64,000 bases of DNA from Sphingobacterium faecium (GTDB taxonomy: Bacteria; Bacteroidota; Bacteroidia; Sphingobacteriales; Sphingobacteriaceae): NCBI RefSeq assembly GCF_003054045.1, contig NZ_QBKH01000006.1, positions 372,001 through 436,000 on the forward strand. Reading direction: 5' to 3'. A program made the position numbers and the translations under genes. Under the pieces are notes generated by a model, which was given only the letters and a program-made list of their open reading frames with translations, had not been told where the DNA came from and searched no databases. This document shows, piece by piece, positions 39,366-49,433 of this stretch. Positions within the stretch are counted from its first letter, which is position 1. The number at the start of each line of letters is the position of its first letter.

Positions 39366-40715
39366 ATGAAAAAGATAAGAATAGTAGGGGTGCTATTAGC
39401 AGCTTTGTTTTCAGTTAATTTCTTGCATGCACAAGAAATTTTGACGCTGAATCAGGCACTTAAATATGCGCTGGAAAACAAAGCGGAGGCAAAAAAATCA
39501 ACACTTGATTTGGAAAATGCCCAATATAAGATTGATGAAGTTCGAGCAGGTGCTCTACCGCAGATCACTGGTGCTGGAACATTGACATACAATCCTATGC
39601 TACAAAAGGTTGCATTACCTGGTGAAATAATTGGTAAACCTGGTGAAACCGTGTTAGTAGCTATGGGGCAAAAATGGCAATCAAATGCAACTCTACAGGT
39701 CAACCAACAATTATTTAATCAATCTTTATTTACAGGTTTAAAAGCGGCTAAGACAACAAAAGAATTTTATGTCATTAATAAAGATTTATCTGATGAACAA
39801 TTGATCGAGAAAGTTGCAAATGCTTATTATGATGTTTTTCAATCCCAACTGCAGCTTCAAACGGTGGATAATAATCTTAACAGTACGACCAAAACAAGAG
39901 ATGTCATCGCTGGTTTAGTGCAAGCGGGTTTAGGAAAGAAGATTGATTTAGATCGAACGAGTGTAGCTGTCAATAATTTAAAAGCAAATCGCCAAATCTT
40001 GGTCAATGCTTTAGAATTGAAAGAAAATGCTTTAAAGTTTGCTATTGGTATGCCAATGGAGCAAGATGTTAAACTTCCCAATGAAACATTTGAGATCAAT
40101 CCTGCAACAGCAGATTTGGCTGCTTCAAATTTATCATCAAGAACAGAAGTACGTTTATTAGAAAAACAAAATGAGCTTCTTGAGTTAAATCGTAATGCGA
40201 TGAAAGCTGCATATTATCCTAATCTTTCATTTTCTGGTAATTTAGGATATTTAGGAATGGGACAGACTTTTCCAATATTTTCAAAAAATGAAGGAGTCAA
40301 ATGGTCTGGTTTTTCTGGTTTGGGATTAAATTTATCAATTCCAATATTTAACGGTGGCGAAACTAAAGCTAAAATTAATCAAGCTACTATTCAATTGAAA
40401 CAAGCTCAAGTGGATTTAGAGGATACTAAGTTAGCTTTGAGCTTAGCGAATGAAAATGCGAGATCGCAAATTACAAATAGTCTACTCACAATAAATAGTA
40501 ATCGTGAAAACGTAAAACTGGCAAAAGAAGTTTTGGATAACACTCAAAACAACTACAAAAATGGACTAGCAACTCTAACAGATTTATTGGATGCAGAGAA
40601 TGCTTATTCAGATGCACAAAATAATTTAAGTACTTCATTGTTAAATTATAAAGTTGCAGAGATACAGCTTGTTAAAGCAAAAGGGGAATTAAACACATTA
40701 TTAAATAGCAAATAG
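39366..40715 (+). CDS. TolC family outer-membrane efflux protein
   Basis: A 449-residue outer-membrane channel with a signal peptide ending about Ala-Gln (residue 23) and two repeated outer-membrane-efflux-protein halves. The coiled-coil helices are rich in Ala/Asn/Gln (Gln-Ala-Leu-Lys-Tyr-Ala-Leu-Glu-Asn-Lys; Tyr-Lys-Asn-Gly-Leu-Ala-Thr-Leu-Thr-Asp-Leu-Leu-Asp-Ala-Glu). It forms the exit duct of the tripartite pump with the two following genes. Confidence 0.93.
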   Translation: MKKIRIVGVLLAALFSVNFLHAQEILTLNQALKYALENKAEAKKSTLDLENAQYKIDEVRAGALPQITGAGTLTYNPMLQKVALPGEIIGKPGETVLVAMGQKWQSNATLQVNQQLFNQSLFTGLKAAKTTKEFYVINKDLSDEQLIEKVANAYYDVFQSQLQLQTVDNNLNSTTKTRDVIAGLVQAGLGKKIDLDRTSVAVNNLKANRQILVNALELKENALKFAIGMPMEQDVKLPNETFEINPATADLAASNLSSRTEVRLLEKQNELLELNRNAMKAAYYPNLSFSGNLGYLGMGQTFPIFSKNEGVKWSGFSGLGLNLSIPIFNGGETKAKINQATIQLKQAQVDLEDTKLALSLANENARSQITNSLLTINSNRENVKLAKEVLDNTQNNYKNGLATLTDLLDAENAYSDAQNNLSTSLLNYKVAEIQLVKAKGELNTLLNSK

Positions 40716-40727
40716 TAACCAATATAT

Positions 40728-41786
40728 ATGAAAAAGATATTAATCACAGGAGTCATAATTATTGCTGCATTAGCAGGTATTATGTACGTGTTGAAAAAAA
40801 ATAAGAATGAAAATGAAGCACAAACAGCTGTTGTAGCACAAAAGAATGCGGCTGTCGCTGTACGTGTTGCTGAGGCTGGTTTCAAAGATGTCAATACTGT
40901 ATATGTCACTAACGGTACTTTTCTTCCTAAGCAAGAGGTGAAGCTTTCTTCAGAAGTTGCAGGACGAGTGGCTCGTGTGCTTGTAGATGAGGGTGCTTAC
41001 GTTAAAGTAGGACAAACATTAGCAATTATTGTTGGAGATAAGCAAAATGTAAGTGTTAGCAATGCACAGGCGGTATATGAAAATGCAAAGAATGAAGTAG
41101 CTCGGTTTGAAAGTGCATATGCTTCCGGTGGTGTCACTAAACAACAGTTAGATCAAATGAAATTGCAACTTGAAAATGCAAAAAATAGCTTGCGTTCTTC
41201 GCAGATCACAGCCTCTGATGTTAACGTAAAAGCTTCTTTTGCGGGTATCGTCAATAAAAGAAGTATTGAGCCTGGTTCATATGTAAGCCCAGGAAATGAA
41301 ATGTTTGAAATTGTCAATGTATCTTCTTTGAAATTGAAAGTAAATGTAGATGAGAAAAACATTGGGTTTGTGAAATTAGGACAAAGTATAAAGGTAGAGT
41401 CTGCGGTTTTATCCAATAAAACATTTCAGGGTAAAGTTACATTTATTGCCCCTAAAGCAGATGGAAGCCTAAATTTTCCTGTAGAGCTGGAAATTAATAA
41501 TAATGCGGCAAATGATTTAAAAGCGGGTATGTACGGTACTGCATATTTTGGAGATGAACAAACCGCTAATGCTTTAGTTGTTCCAAGAGATGCTTTCGTC
41601 GGTAGTGTGAGTTCAAATCAAGTTTTTGTGGTCAAAGATGGTAAAGCTGTTTTAACTAAAGTGACTTCTGGAAGAGTATTTGGAGATCAAGTCGAAATCA
41701 TTTCAGGTATTGAAAGTGGTGCGCAAGTCATTACGACAGGACAGATCAATTTATTGGATGGTACTGCTGTAGAAATTATTAAATAA
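40728..41786 (+). CDS. RND efflux periplasmic adaptor (membrane fusion protein)
   Basis: A 352-residue adaptor with an N-terminal membrane anchor (about 5-20, not a lipoprotein). It has barrel-sandwich halves (Gly-Arg-Val-Ala-Arg-Val-Leu-Val-Asp-Glu-Gly-Ala-Tyr-Val-Lys-Val-Gly-Gln and Ala-Ser-Phe-Ala-Gly-Ile-Val-Asn), a short alpha-hairpin, a beta-barrel domain and a C-terminal membrane-proximal domain. It links the inner-membrane pump to TolC. It starts 12 bases after the TolC-like gene and 16 before the RND gene. Confidence 0.93.
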   Translation: MKKILITGVIIIAALAGIMYVLKKNKNENEAQTAVVAQKNAAVAVRVAEAGFKDVNTVYVTNGTFLPKQEVKLSSEVAGRVARVLVDEGAYVKVGQTLAIIVGDKQNVSVSNAQAVYENAKNEVARFESAYASGGVTKQQLDQMKLQLENAKNSLRSSQITASDVNVKASFAGIVNKRSIEPGSYVSPGNEMFEIVNVSSLKLKVNVDEKNIGFVKLGQSIKVESAVLSNKTFQGKVTFIAPKADGSLNFPVELEINNNAANDLKAGMYGTAYFGDEQTANALVVPRDAFVGSVSSNQVFVVKDGKAVLTKVTSGRVFGDQVEIISGIESGAQVITTGQINLLDGTAVEIIK

Positions 41787-41802
41787 TTAACGTAAGTTTT
41801 AA

Positions 41803-44800
41803 ATGAAAATTTCTGAAATATCTATAAAGCGGCCGAGTATTATCATAGTCATATTCTTATTATTGACTATTGGTGGTATCGGATCGTATTTGAATTTAGG
41901 TTACGAATTAGTTCCTAAATTTGATGTGAATGTTATCACAGTACAAACCGTTTATCCGGGTGCTGCACCATCAGAAGTGGAAACTTCTGTGTCAAAAGTA
42001 ATAGAAGATGCGGTATCATCTTTGGAAAATGTGAAAAAGATCGAAACTAAATCTATGGAAAGCGTTTCTGTAGTGATGATTACATTAAACACAGGGGCAG
42101 ATGTCAATTTTCTTTTGACTGATGCGCAACGTAAGATTAATGCGGTGATTAACGATTTACCTGAAGATGCTAAAACCCCGTCTTTGAGTAAGTTCTCTCT
42201 AGACGATGTGGCGATTATGAACCTCTCGGTAACATCCAGTCTTTCCGAAAAGGAATTGTATGATCTATTAGATCAAAAAATTCAACCTGTTTTTGCCCGC
42301 ATTTTAGGTGTTGCAAAAGTAGATCTTACTGGTGGTGAAGAACGTGAAATTCAAGTAAGTGCAAATCCTGAAAAATTAGAAGGATATGGATTGACAATAA
42401 GTGATGTTCAAAAAATCATAGCCTCTTCTAATTTAGATTTCCCAACTGGTAGTATCAAGTCTAGAGACAATCAGACAACCATACGCCTCTCAGGTAAATT
42501 TACATCCTTAGATCAAATGCGAAATCTTCCGATAACAACTCCTTCTGGAGTATCGATTCGTTTGAGTGATGTCGCTGATGTGCAAGATGGTATAAAAGAT
42601 ATTGAGAAAATAGCCCGTATCGATCAAAAGAACACAATTTTGATGCAAGTCTTTAAACAATCTGACGCCAATGCGGTTGCAGTATCTAAACTTGTTAGAG
42701 AGACCCTTGGCGTTATTGAAAAAGACTATAAGGAACAAAATATTAAAATTGACGTAGCGAGTGATTCAACAGAATATACGATTAATGCAGCAAGTAATGT
42801 CATGCACGATTTAATGATTGCTGTGGCATTAGTCGGTTTTATCATGTTGTTTTTCCTACATAGTTTACGTGATGCCTTTATAGCTGTTGTGGCCATTCCA
42901 TTATCATTGATTGCGACATTTATAGGACTATATGTGATGGGGTATACCCTTAATTTAATGTCCTTATTAGGTTTATCCTTAGTGGTAGGTATCTTGGTGG
43001 ATGATGCGATTGTTGTTATTGAAAATATTCACCGTCACATGCAGATGGGCAAAAGTAAGATCCGGGCTGCATATGATGGAGCAGCGGAGATCGGCTTTAC
43101 TGTAACAGCCATAACATTGGTTATTGTAGTTGTATTTTTACCAATCGCACTATCATCGGGTTTAGTATCCGATATCCTTCGCCAGTTTTGTGTAACGGTC
43201 ATATTCGCGACCTTAATATCATTACTGGTATCCTTTACTGTGGTACCCTGGTTGTATTCGCGTTTCGGAAAATTATCACATATAAGTAACGCGACGTTCT
43301 TTGGCCGAATTTTAGAAAAATTTGAAGCAGGCTTACAGAAATTGACACATTGGATTTCTGGAATTTTAGAGTGGGCGTTAAAAAACAGATGGAATAAGGT
43401 GGTTACGCTCGTTGTGACGATTGTTATGTTTGCCGCATCAATTAGTTTATTGGTGATGGGTTATATCGGAACTGATTTCTTTCCTGGTAATGATAAGGGA
43501 GAATTTTATCTGCAGTTGGAGCTTAATAAAGATGCTTCGGTCGAACAGACAAATTTTATGACTCAAAAGGCAGAATCATACTTAGCTGGGAGACCAGAAA
43601 TTGAACGTGTGATTACCACAGTAGGACAAGCCTCCGATGGTATGATGGCAGGTACATCCGGAACAAAATATAAGTCTGAAATGCAAATCTATTTGAAGGA
43701 TGGTCATAATAAATTGGAGCCTACAAAAGTGTATGCAGCGAAATTAAAGAGAGAAATGGAAAATCATCTCGTTGGTGCCAAAGTGAAAACAGTTTCTATC
43801 GGTATCATGGGAGCTGAGCAAGCCCCATTAAACTTAACAGTTATAGCCTCATCGCAAAAAGACGCTTTAGAATTTGCTGATAAAGCTGCTGCATTGTTAC
43901 GCAATGTCTCTGGAGCGACAGAAGTGAAGTTGACTTCCGAAGATGGTAATCCAGAAATTAATGTGCAGTTGAACCGTGATAAAATGAATGCTTTAGGATT
44001 AAATGTTGCTACTGTGGGTGCGACTATGCAAACGGCATTTTCTGGTAATACGGATACAAAATATCGTGCTGGTGATACCGAGTATGATATTAATATTCGT
44101 TATGATGAATCGGGTAGAACGAGTATGGACAATGTTAAAAACTTGAAGTTTATAAATGCTAAAGGAGAATCAATCACATTAGAGCAGTTTGCCGATATTG
44201 AATACGGTTCAGGACCGACTTTATTAGAACGTCGAGATAAGTCTCCTTCTGTTTCTGTTCAAGCTCAAGTAGTAGGAAAGCCCGCAGGAACTATTGCAAC
44301 AGAGTGGGAGACTGAATTTAAAAAACTAAAATTGAAACCGGGTGTATCTTTCAAGTGGGGAGGTAACATGGAGAACCAACAAGAAGGATTTGGTACTTTA
44401 GGAATAGCATTATTAGCTTCTATTATTTTAGTATACTTTGTTATGGTAGCCTTATATGATAGTTTTGCAACACCATTTATTGTCTTATTCTCGATCCCAT
44501 TATCTTTCATTGGAGCATTCTTATTATTAGCATTGACAAATCAAACTTTAAATATCTTTACGATTTTAGGTATTATTATGTTAATCGGTCTAGTAGCTAA
44601 AAATGCCATCATGTTGGTTGATTTTGCTAATCATAAAAAAGATGCAGGATTTACGACTTATGAATCATTAATTGCGGCCAATCATGCTCGTTTACGTCCT
44701 ATTTTAATGACAACTATTGCGATGGTTATCGGTATGGTTCCTATTGCTATGGCACAAGGAGATGGTGCTGATATGAACCGGGGTATTGCCATTGTCATTA

Positions 44801-44979
44801 TAGGTGGATTATTATCATCATTATTTTTAACGTTGATTATCGTGCCAGTGGTGTATTCAATTTTTGATGGAATTCAAAGAAGATTAGGAAATCATGAGAA
44901 AATAGATTATGAAGCGGAGATGGTCGCTGATTACGTTCCTAGTGACGATTATGTAGATGAAATGTCTACGAAGCACTAG
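41803..44979 (+). CDS. RND family efflux transporter, inner-membrane pump
   Basis: A 1058-residue AcrB/MexB-like resistance-nodulation-division pump: 12 transmembrane helices and two large periplasmic loops (about 35-330 and 560-860). Helix 4 has Leu-Val-Val-Gly-Ile-Leu-Val-Asp-Asp-Ala-Ile-Val-Val-Ile-Glu-Asn with the paired Asp residues of the proton relay. The N-terminus, Ile-Ser-Ile-Lys-Arg-Pro-Ser-Ile, is typical. Hydrophobic drug export (HAE) is likely; the substrate is unknown. A strong terminator ends the operon. Confidence 0.95.
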   Translation: MKISEISIKRPSIIIVIFLLLTIGGIGSYLNLGYELVPKFDVNVITVQTVYPGAAPSEVETSVSKVIEDAVSSLENVKKIETKSMESVSVVMITLNTGADVNFLLTDAQRKINAVINDLPEDAKTPSLSKFSLDDVAIMNLSVTSSLSEKELYDLLDQKIQPVFARILGVAKVDLTGGEEREIQVSANPEKLEGYGLTISDVQKIIASSNLDFPTGSIKSRDNQTTIRLSGKFTSLDQMRNLPITTPSGVSIRLSDVADVQDGIKDIEKIARIDQKNTILMQVFKQSDANAVAVSKLVRETLGVIEKDYKEQNIKIDVASDSTEYTINAASNVMHDLMIAVALVGFIMLFFLHSLRDAFIAVVAIPLSLIATFIGLYVMGYTLNLMSLLGLSLVVGILVDDAIVVIENIHRHMQMGKSKIRAAYDGAAEIGFTVTAITLVIVVVFLPIALSSGLVSDILRQFCVTVIFATLISLLVSFTVVPWLYSRFGKLSHISNATFFGRILEKFEAGLQKLTHWISGILEWALKNRWNKVVTLVVTIVMFAASISLLVMGYIGTDFFPGNDKGEFYLQLELNKDASVEQTNFMTQKAESYLAGRPEIERVITTVGQASDGMMAGTSGTKYKSEMQIYLKDGHNKLEPTKVYAAKLKREMENHLVGAKVKTVSIGIMGAEQAPLNLTVIASSQKDALEFADKAAALLRNVSGATEVKLTSEDGNPEINVQLNRDKMNALGLNVATVGATMQTAFSGNTDTKYRAGDTEYDINIRYDESGRTSMDNVKNLKFINAKGESITLEQFADIEYGSGPTLLERRDKSPSVSVQAQVVGKPAGTIATEWETEFKKLKLKPGVSFKWGGNMENQQEGFGTLGIALLASIILVYFVMVALYDSFATPFIVLFSIPLSFIGAFLLLALTNQTLNIFTILGIIMLIGLVAKNAIMLVDFANHKKDAGFTTYESLIAANHARLRPILMTTIAMVIGMVPIAMAQGDGADMNRGIAIVIIGGLLSSLFLTLIIVPVVYSIFDGIQRRLGNHEKIDYEAEMVADYVPSDDYVDEMSTKH

Positions 44980-44997
44980 TTATAAATAACTTTTATT

Positions 44998-45035
44998 AAA
45001 ACAGAAAAGCCCTGCATGCAGGGCTTTTCTGTTTT
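44998..45035 (+). terminator. Terminator of the RND operon
   Basis: ACAGAAAAGCCCTGC pairs with GCAGGGCTTTTCTGT, followed by TTTT; 16 or more pairs. Confidence 0.92.
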
Positions 45036-45110
45036 AATATTATTCATATTCCATTAATGTTAAATTTTCATAAAATTATTTGAAACAATCGATTGCATGA
45101 AAAATAATGC

Positions 45111-45118
45111 TAATTTTG
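45111..45118 (+). promoter_or_regulatory. -7 element TAATTTTG upstream of glmS
   Basis: Matches TAnnTTTG 36 bases before the glmS ATG; a TTG lies 15 bases upstream of it, a short spacer. No glmS ribozyme-like structure is apparent in this short leader. Confidence 0.4.
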
Positions 45119-45154
45119 AACCAATCATTTTAATATTAACTTAAATAATAAATT

Positions 45155-46996
45155 ATGTGTGGAATAGTTGGTTATACAGGTCCTCGTCAAGCATTTTCAA
45201 TTGTTCTTGATGGACTTAAAAGGCTTGAATATCGTGGGTACGATAGTGCTGGAATAGCAATCGTGCAACAAAATGAACTTCATGTTTTTAAAAAAGCAGG
45301 GAAGGTAGCAAACTTAGAAGCTGTAGTAGCCGACCATGATGTGAGTTCACATACAGCTATTGGACATACCAGATGGGCTACACATGGAGAACCTTCGGAT
45401 AAGAATGCTCACCCACATTATACTCCAGATGGCCAAATAGCCATGATTCACAATGGTATCATAGAAAATTATCAAACCATTAAAAATGAATTGTTAAGTA
45501 AGGGATACGAATTTAAAAGTGATACGGATACTGAGGTCTTATTATATTTTATTGCTGAAATAAAAAAAAATAATGCGTGTAGCTTAGAAGAAGCTGTGCG
45601 AATTGCTTTAAAGCGAGTTGTAGGAGCATATGTAATCTTGTTAATAGAACCAGAACATCCTGAAACGATTATAGCAGCAAGAAAAGGAAGCCCTCTGGTA
45701 ATTGGTATTGGAAAAGGCGAGCATTTTCTTGGTTCTGATGCTTCACCAATGTTAGCATATACCAATGAAGTCGTTTATATCAATGATTATGAGTTGGCAA
45801 TTGTTAAACCTGATGAGCTTATACTTAAAAATATTGGCAATGAGCGTGTCACACCATATGTACAAAAATTAGACTTGGAGTTAGCTGCAATTGAAAAAGG
45901 AGGATACGATCACTTTATGTTAAAGGAGATCATGGAACAGCCTCAAGCTATTTTTGATTCTATGCGTGGTCGATTAGATTTAGAAAAATTGACGATCACA
46001 TTAAGTGGTATTGAACAATATGCAGAACAAATCTGTAAAGCTAATCGTATAGTCATTGTTTCTTGTGGTACAAGCTGGCATGCCGGTTTAGTCGCTGAAT
46101 ATTTAATTGAAGAACTTTGCCGCATCAATGTTGAAGTGGAGTATGCTTCTGAATTTCGTTATAGGAATCCAATTATTAACGAAGGGGACGTTATTCTAGC
46201 TATATCTCAAAGTGGTGAAACTGCAGATACCTTAGTTGCTTTAGAAAATGCTAAAAGTAAAGGGGCAATTATTTTAGGTGTGGTAAATGTAGTAGGATCG
46301 TCTATCGCCCGTTTATCGCACGCAGGAGCTTATACTCATGCTGGGCCTGAGATAGGAGTTGCAAGCACCAAAGCGTTTACTGCGCAACTGACAGTTTTAG
46401 AATTAATTGCTCTTAAAATTGCATATATCAAAAAGTCTATTGACGACGATCAGTATGCACATCTTTTAAATGAATTAAATGCTGTTCCTGATAAAGTACA
46501 AGCGATTTTAGACAGTCAAATTCCAAAGATTAGAGAAATAGCTCGTAAATATAAAGATGCTCGTGATTTTCTATACTTAGGAAGAGGTTATAATTTCCCG
46601 ATAGCTTTGGAAGGTGCTTTAAAATTGAAAGAGATTACGTATATACATGCCGAAGGATACCCTGCAGCAGAAATGAAACACGGACCTATTGCATTAGTTG
46701 ATGAAAATTTACCTGTTGTTTTTGTTGCAACTAAGGATCGATACCATGAAAAAATTGTCAGCAATATCCAAGAAGTAAAGGCAAGAAAAGGACATGTGAT
46801 TGCTGTTATAACAGAAGGTGATGAAGTATCTAAGCAATTAGCAGAAGATTATATTGAAATTCCTGAAGCGGATGAAATTGTTGCACCTATACTTTCTGTG
46901 ATTCCTTTACAATTACTTTCTTATTATATTGGAGTAGAACGAAATCAAGATGTAGATAAGCCTAGGAATTTGGCAAAATCAGTGACCGTTGAATAA
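45155..46996 (+). CDS. glmS: Glutamine-fructose-6-phosphate aminotransferase (isomerizing)
   Basis: A 613-residue enzyme making glucosamine-6-phosphate for peptidoglycan and LPS. The N-terminal class II glutamine amidotransferase begins Met-Cys-Gly-Ile-Val-Gly-Tyr, with Cys2 as nucleophile after Met removal, and includes Gly-His-Thr-Arg-Trp-Ala-Thr-His-Gly. Two SIS sugar-isomerase domains follow (about 285-425 and 460-600), with Ser-Cys-Gly-Thr-Ser and Ser-Gln-Ser-Gly-Glu-Thr-Ala-Asp. The C-terminus Lys-Pro-Arg-Asn-Leu-Ala-Lys-Ser-Val-Thr-Val-Glu is invariant in GlmS. The DUF4954 gene follows after five bases. Confidence 0.98.
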   Translation: MCGIVGYTGPRQAFSIVLDGLKRLEYRGYDSAGIAIVQQNELHVFKKAGKVANLEAVVADHDVSSHTAIGHTRWATHGEPSDKNAHPHYTPDGQIAMIHNGIIENYQTIKNELLSKGYEFKSDTDTEVLLYFIAEIKKNNACSLEEAVRIALKRVVGAYVILLIEPEHPETIIAARKGSPLVIGIGKGEHFLGSDASPMLAYTNEVVYINDYELAIVKPDELILKNIGNERVTPYVQKLDLELAAIEKGGYDHFMLKEIMEQPQAIFDSMRGRLDLEKLTITLSGIEQYAEQICKANRIVIVSCGTSWHAGLVAEYLIEELCRINVEVEYASEFRYRNPIINEGDVILAISQSGETADTLVALENAKSKGAIILGVVNVVGSSIARLSHAGAYTHAGPEIGVASTKAFTAQLTVLELIALKIAYIKKSIDDDQYAHLLNELNAVPDKVQAILDSQIPKIREIARKYKDARDFLYLGRGYNFPIALEGALKLKEITYIHAEGYPAAEMKHGPIALVDENLPVVFVATKDRYHEKIVSNIQEVKARKGHVIAVITEGDEVSKQLAEDYIEIPEADEIVAPILSVIPLQLLSYYIGVERNQDVDKPRNLAKSVTVE

Positions 46997-47001
46997 GAAA
47001 T

Positions 47002-49188
47002 ATGAGTCAAATAAAAAAAGGTAATATTGTTCGCTTAGGTTTTGATTTTATTCCCCCAGCTTTTATTCCTAAAGGTAAGGATGAAAATCATCATCGGTTT
47101 GAGCAAAATGCAAGATCTGATTATAGAAGCTTAACGGTAGAAGAGATTGTTGTTTTAATCGAAAATGGCAACAGAGCTGATAATTGGGAACATATATTGG
47201 TCTGTGATCCATTTATACCCTATCAGATTAGACATAATAATTTTTTTGGATTAGTTCGTATCGGTTCTATGGAGCCGATTTATTTGGAATATCGCAACTT
47301 AAAGTTAGAGTCAGGAATATACAATAGTACGATCGTGAGTTGTGATATAGGTGATGCCGTAGCCATCCACCATGTCCGATATATGTCACACTTTATCATT
47401 GGAAATGATGTTATTTTAAGTAACATCAGTGAGATGGAGACCAGCAGTACAGCAAAGTTTGGAAATGGTATTTTGAGAGAGGGAGAGTCTGAAGACTTAA
47501 GAATTGCACTGGAATTATGCAATGAAAATGGCGTGAGATCGATTTTGCCTTTTGACGGTATGCAAGCAGCTGATGCTTATCTTTGGACTCGTAATAGGCA
47601 AGATTTACAATTGCAAAATAGATTTAAAGAAATTACAGAGAAAAGGTTTTTAAAAACAAGAGGTTCCTATAGTATCATTGGTGACAGATGTATCATTAAA
47701 AATTCACAGAATATCAAAAATGTGAAAATAGGCTCCGATGCATATATTAAGGGTATTAATAAATTGAAAAATGTTACCATTAATTCTTCTCCTGACGCCT
47801 TTACCCAAATAGGAGAAGGTTGTGAGCTGGTTAATGGTATTGTTGGTTATGGTTGTCGTATTTTTTACGGAGTTAAAGCAGTGCGTTTTATTTTGTCGTC
47901 TTTTTCACAATTGAAATATGGCGCAAGGCTTATTAATTCATTTTTGGGAGATAATTCTACCATTTCTTGCTGTGAAGTACTTAATTCTTTAATTTTTCCT
48001 GCGCATGAGCAGCACCACAATAATTCTTTCCTATGTGCAGCTGTGGTTATGGGCCAAAGTAATATGGCTGCTGGGGCAACAGTTGGATCCAATCATAATT
48101 CAAGAGCAGCAGATGGAGAAATTATCGCTGGAAGAGGATTTTGGCCAGGGTTATGTGTCAGTTTAAAACATAATTCAAGATTTGCTTCCTATACGCTTTT
48201 AGTTAAAGGAGATTTTCCGCACGAATTAGATATTCAGATTCCTTTTTCTTTAGTCAATAATGATGTTAAAAATGACAAATTGATCATCATTCCAGGCTAT
48301 TGGTTTATGTATAATATGTATGCACTGATCCGCAATGGTAATAAATACGAGAGTAGAGATAAACGCTTGTTGAAAAATCAATATCTGGAGTATGATATAC
48401 TTGCTCCTGATACGGTGAATGAATTGTTCAATTCGTTACGTATCATAGAATTTGCTGTCGGCTCACATCATAATGTCAGATTAAGTGATGTAACGCATGA
48501 ACAAATTCTTATTGACGGTAAGACAAAATTAACTGGTGATAGTAATGAAATACCATCATCAATTGAGGTAAGTGGATTTGAGCATTCAAAGCGAAAAGTA
48601 GAGCTAGTGAAGGTCGGACAGGCATATTCGCTTTTTAAACGTTTTATTCAATATTATGGCTCCATTCATATCATTGACTTTCTCAAGAATAATTCTTTCG
48701 AACAATTAAAAGATAAAATGAAAGATAGTCAACGTTTGGAGTGGGAAAATATTGGAGGACAATTGATAGAGAAAAATGCTATTGAACAGTTGATGTCCGA
48801 AATCAAATCAAGTAAAATTGATGAGTGGGAAGATGTCCATAAATATTATCATGATTTGAGTAAATCTTATTTAGAATCCAAAAGATCACATGCTTTTGCT
48901 TCTATATTGGAAATAACTGGTGAAACTTGGGAAACAATAACTATTGAAACATTAAAAAGCTGGATGCACGAAGCAATTTTACATCGAACCTGGATGGTCA
49001 ATGAAATATTTGCAAGTAGAGCAAAAGATTATGTCAATCCATTTCGAAATATGGTTTATAATAGTGATGAGGAAAGGGATATAGTGGTAGGTAAGTTAGA
49101 CGAGAATAGCTTTATTTTGCAGCAACGTGAAGAACTTCAAGTTTTTGAAAATGGTGTTCAAGATCTCCTGATTAGCTTGTCCATGTAG
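47002..49188 (+). CDS. DUF4954 family protein
   Basis: A 728-residue cytoplasmic protein of the DUF4954 type, common in Bacteroidota. Residues about 80-400 show repeated short strands with Gly and Asn turns (Ile-Gly-Asp-Arg-Cys-Ile-Ile-Lys-Asn; Ile-Gly-Ser-Asp-Ala-Tyr-Ile-Lys-Gly), like the left-handed beta-helix of hexapeptide acyl- and nucleotidyl-transferases. The C-terminal part is helical. Function unknown; resemblance to UDP-GlcNAc/GlmU-type helices and coupling to glmS (five bases apart) suggest a role in amino-sugar nucleotide metabolism, which is inference. Confidence 0.85.
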   Translation: MSQIKKGNIVRLGFDFIPPAFIPKGKDENHHRFEQNARSDYRSLTVEEIVVLIENGNRADNWEHILVCDPFIPYQIRHNNFFGLVRIGSMEPIYLEYRNLKLESGIYNSTIVSCDIGDAVAIHHVRYMSHFIIGNDVILSNISEMETSSTAKFGNGILREGESEDLRIALELCNENGVRSILPFDGMQAADAYLWTRNRQDLQLQNRFKEITEKRFLKTRGSYSIIGDRCIIKNSQNIKNVKIGSDAYIKGINKLKNVTINSSPDAFTQIGEGCELVNGIVGYGCRIFYGVKAVRFILSSFSQLKYGARLINSFLGDNSTISCCEVLNSLIFPAHEQHHNNSFLCAAVVMGQSNMAAGATVGSNHNSRAADGEIIAGRGFWPGLCVSLKHNSRFASYTLLVKGDFPHELDIQIPFSLVNNDVKNDKLIIIPGYWFMYNMYALIRNGNKYESRDKRLLKNQYLEYDILAPDTVNELFNSLRIIEFAVGSHHNVRLSDVTHEQILIDGKTKLTGDSNEIPSSIEVSGFEHSKRKVELVKVGQAYSLFKRFIQYYGSIHIIDFLKNNSFEQLKDKMKDSQRLEWENIGGQLIEKNAIEQLMSEIKSSKIDEWEDVHKYYHDLSKSYLESKRSHAFASILEITGETWETITIETLKSWMHEAILHRTWMVNEIFASRAKDYVNPFRNMVYNSDEERDIVVGKLDENSFILQQREELQVFENGVQDLLISLSM

Positions 49189-49259
49189 TTGATAAGTTTG
49201 ATAATAATTACCTATAAGGTTAATTTAAAAAAGATGAATCATTCGTTTTTTATATATTG

Positions 49260-49287
49260 ATGGCTATATATATTTATATACAGCCAT
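49260..49287 (+). terminator. Stem-loop after the DUF4954 gene
   Basis: ATGGCT pairs with AGCCAT, and five inner AT pairs continue the stem after one mismatch; AT-rich sequence follows. Probable terminator of glmS-DUF4954. Confidence 0.45.
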
Positions 49288-49359
49288 TATATTTAAATCG
49301 TCAGATGGATTGAATTTAAGCTATAGCTAATGGGTTCTTCTAGTTTTTACGAAAACCTT

Positions 49360-49406
49360 AAATAATAAAACGATATTTAATAACTTTAAATATCGTTTTA
49401 TTATTT
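49360..49406. repeat. Perfect 21-bp inverted repeat upstream of DUF3857 operon
   Basis: The left arm 49360-49380 and right arm 49386-49406 are exact complements (centre part ACGATATTTAA / TTAAATATCGT) with a five-base centre TAACT. The right arm touches the -7 element TATATTTG. It could be an operator cruciform, an attenuating hairpin for readthrough transcripts, or a terminator; there is no U-run outside the stem. Confidence 0.7.
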
Positions 49407-49413
49407 ATATTTG
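49406..49413 (+). promoter_or_regulatory. -7 element TATATTTG of the DUF3857 operon
   Basis: Exact TAnnTTTG match 20 bases before the ATG at 49434. The -33 region falls inside the inverted repeat and has no clear TTTG. Confidence 0.5.
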
Positions 49414-49433
49414 CCTAGCCAATTCTTAATAAA

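Noticed and set aside
45036..45154. glmS ribozyme or riboswitch
   Set aside because: The leader is short and has none of the expected pseudoknot structure; such ribozymes belong mainly to Firmicutes.
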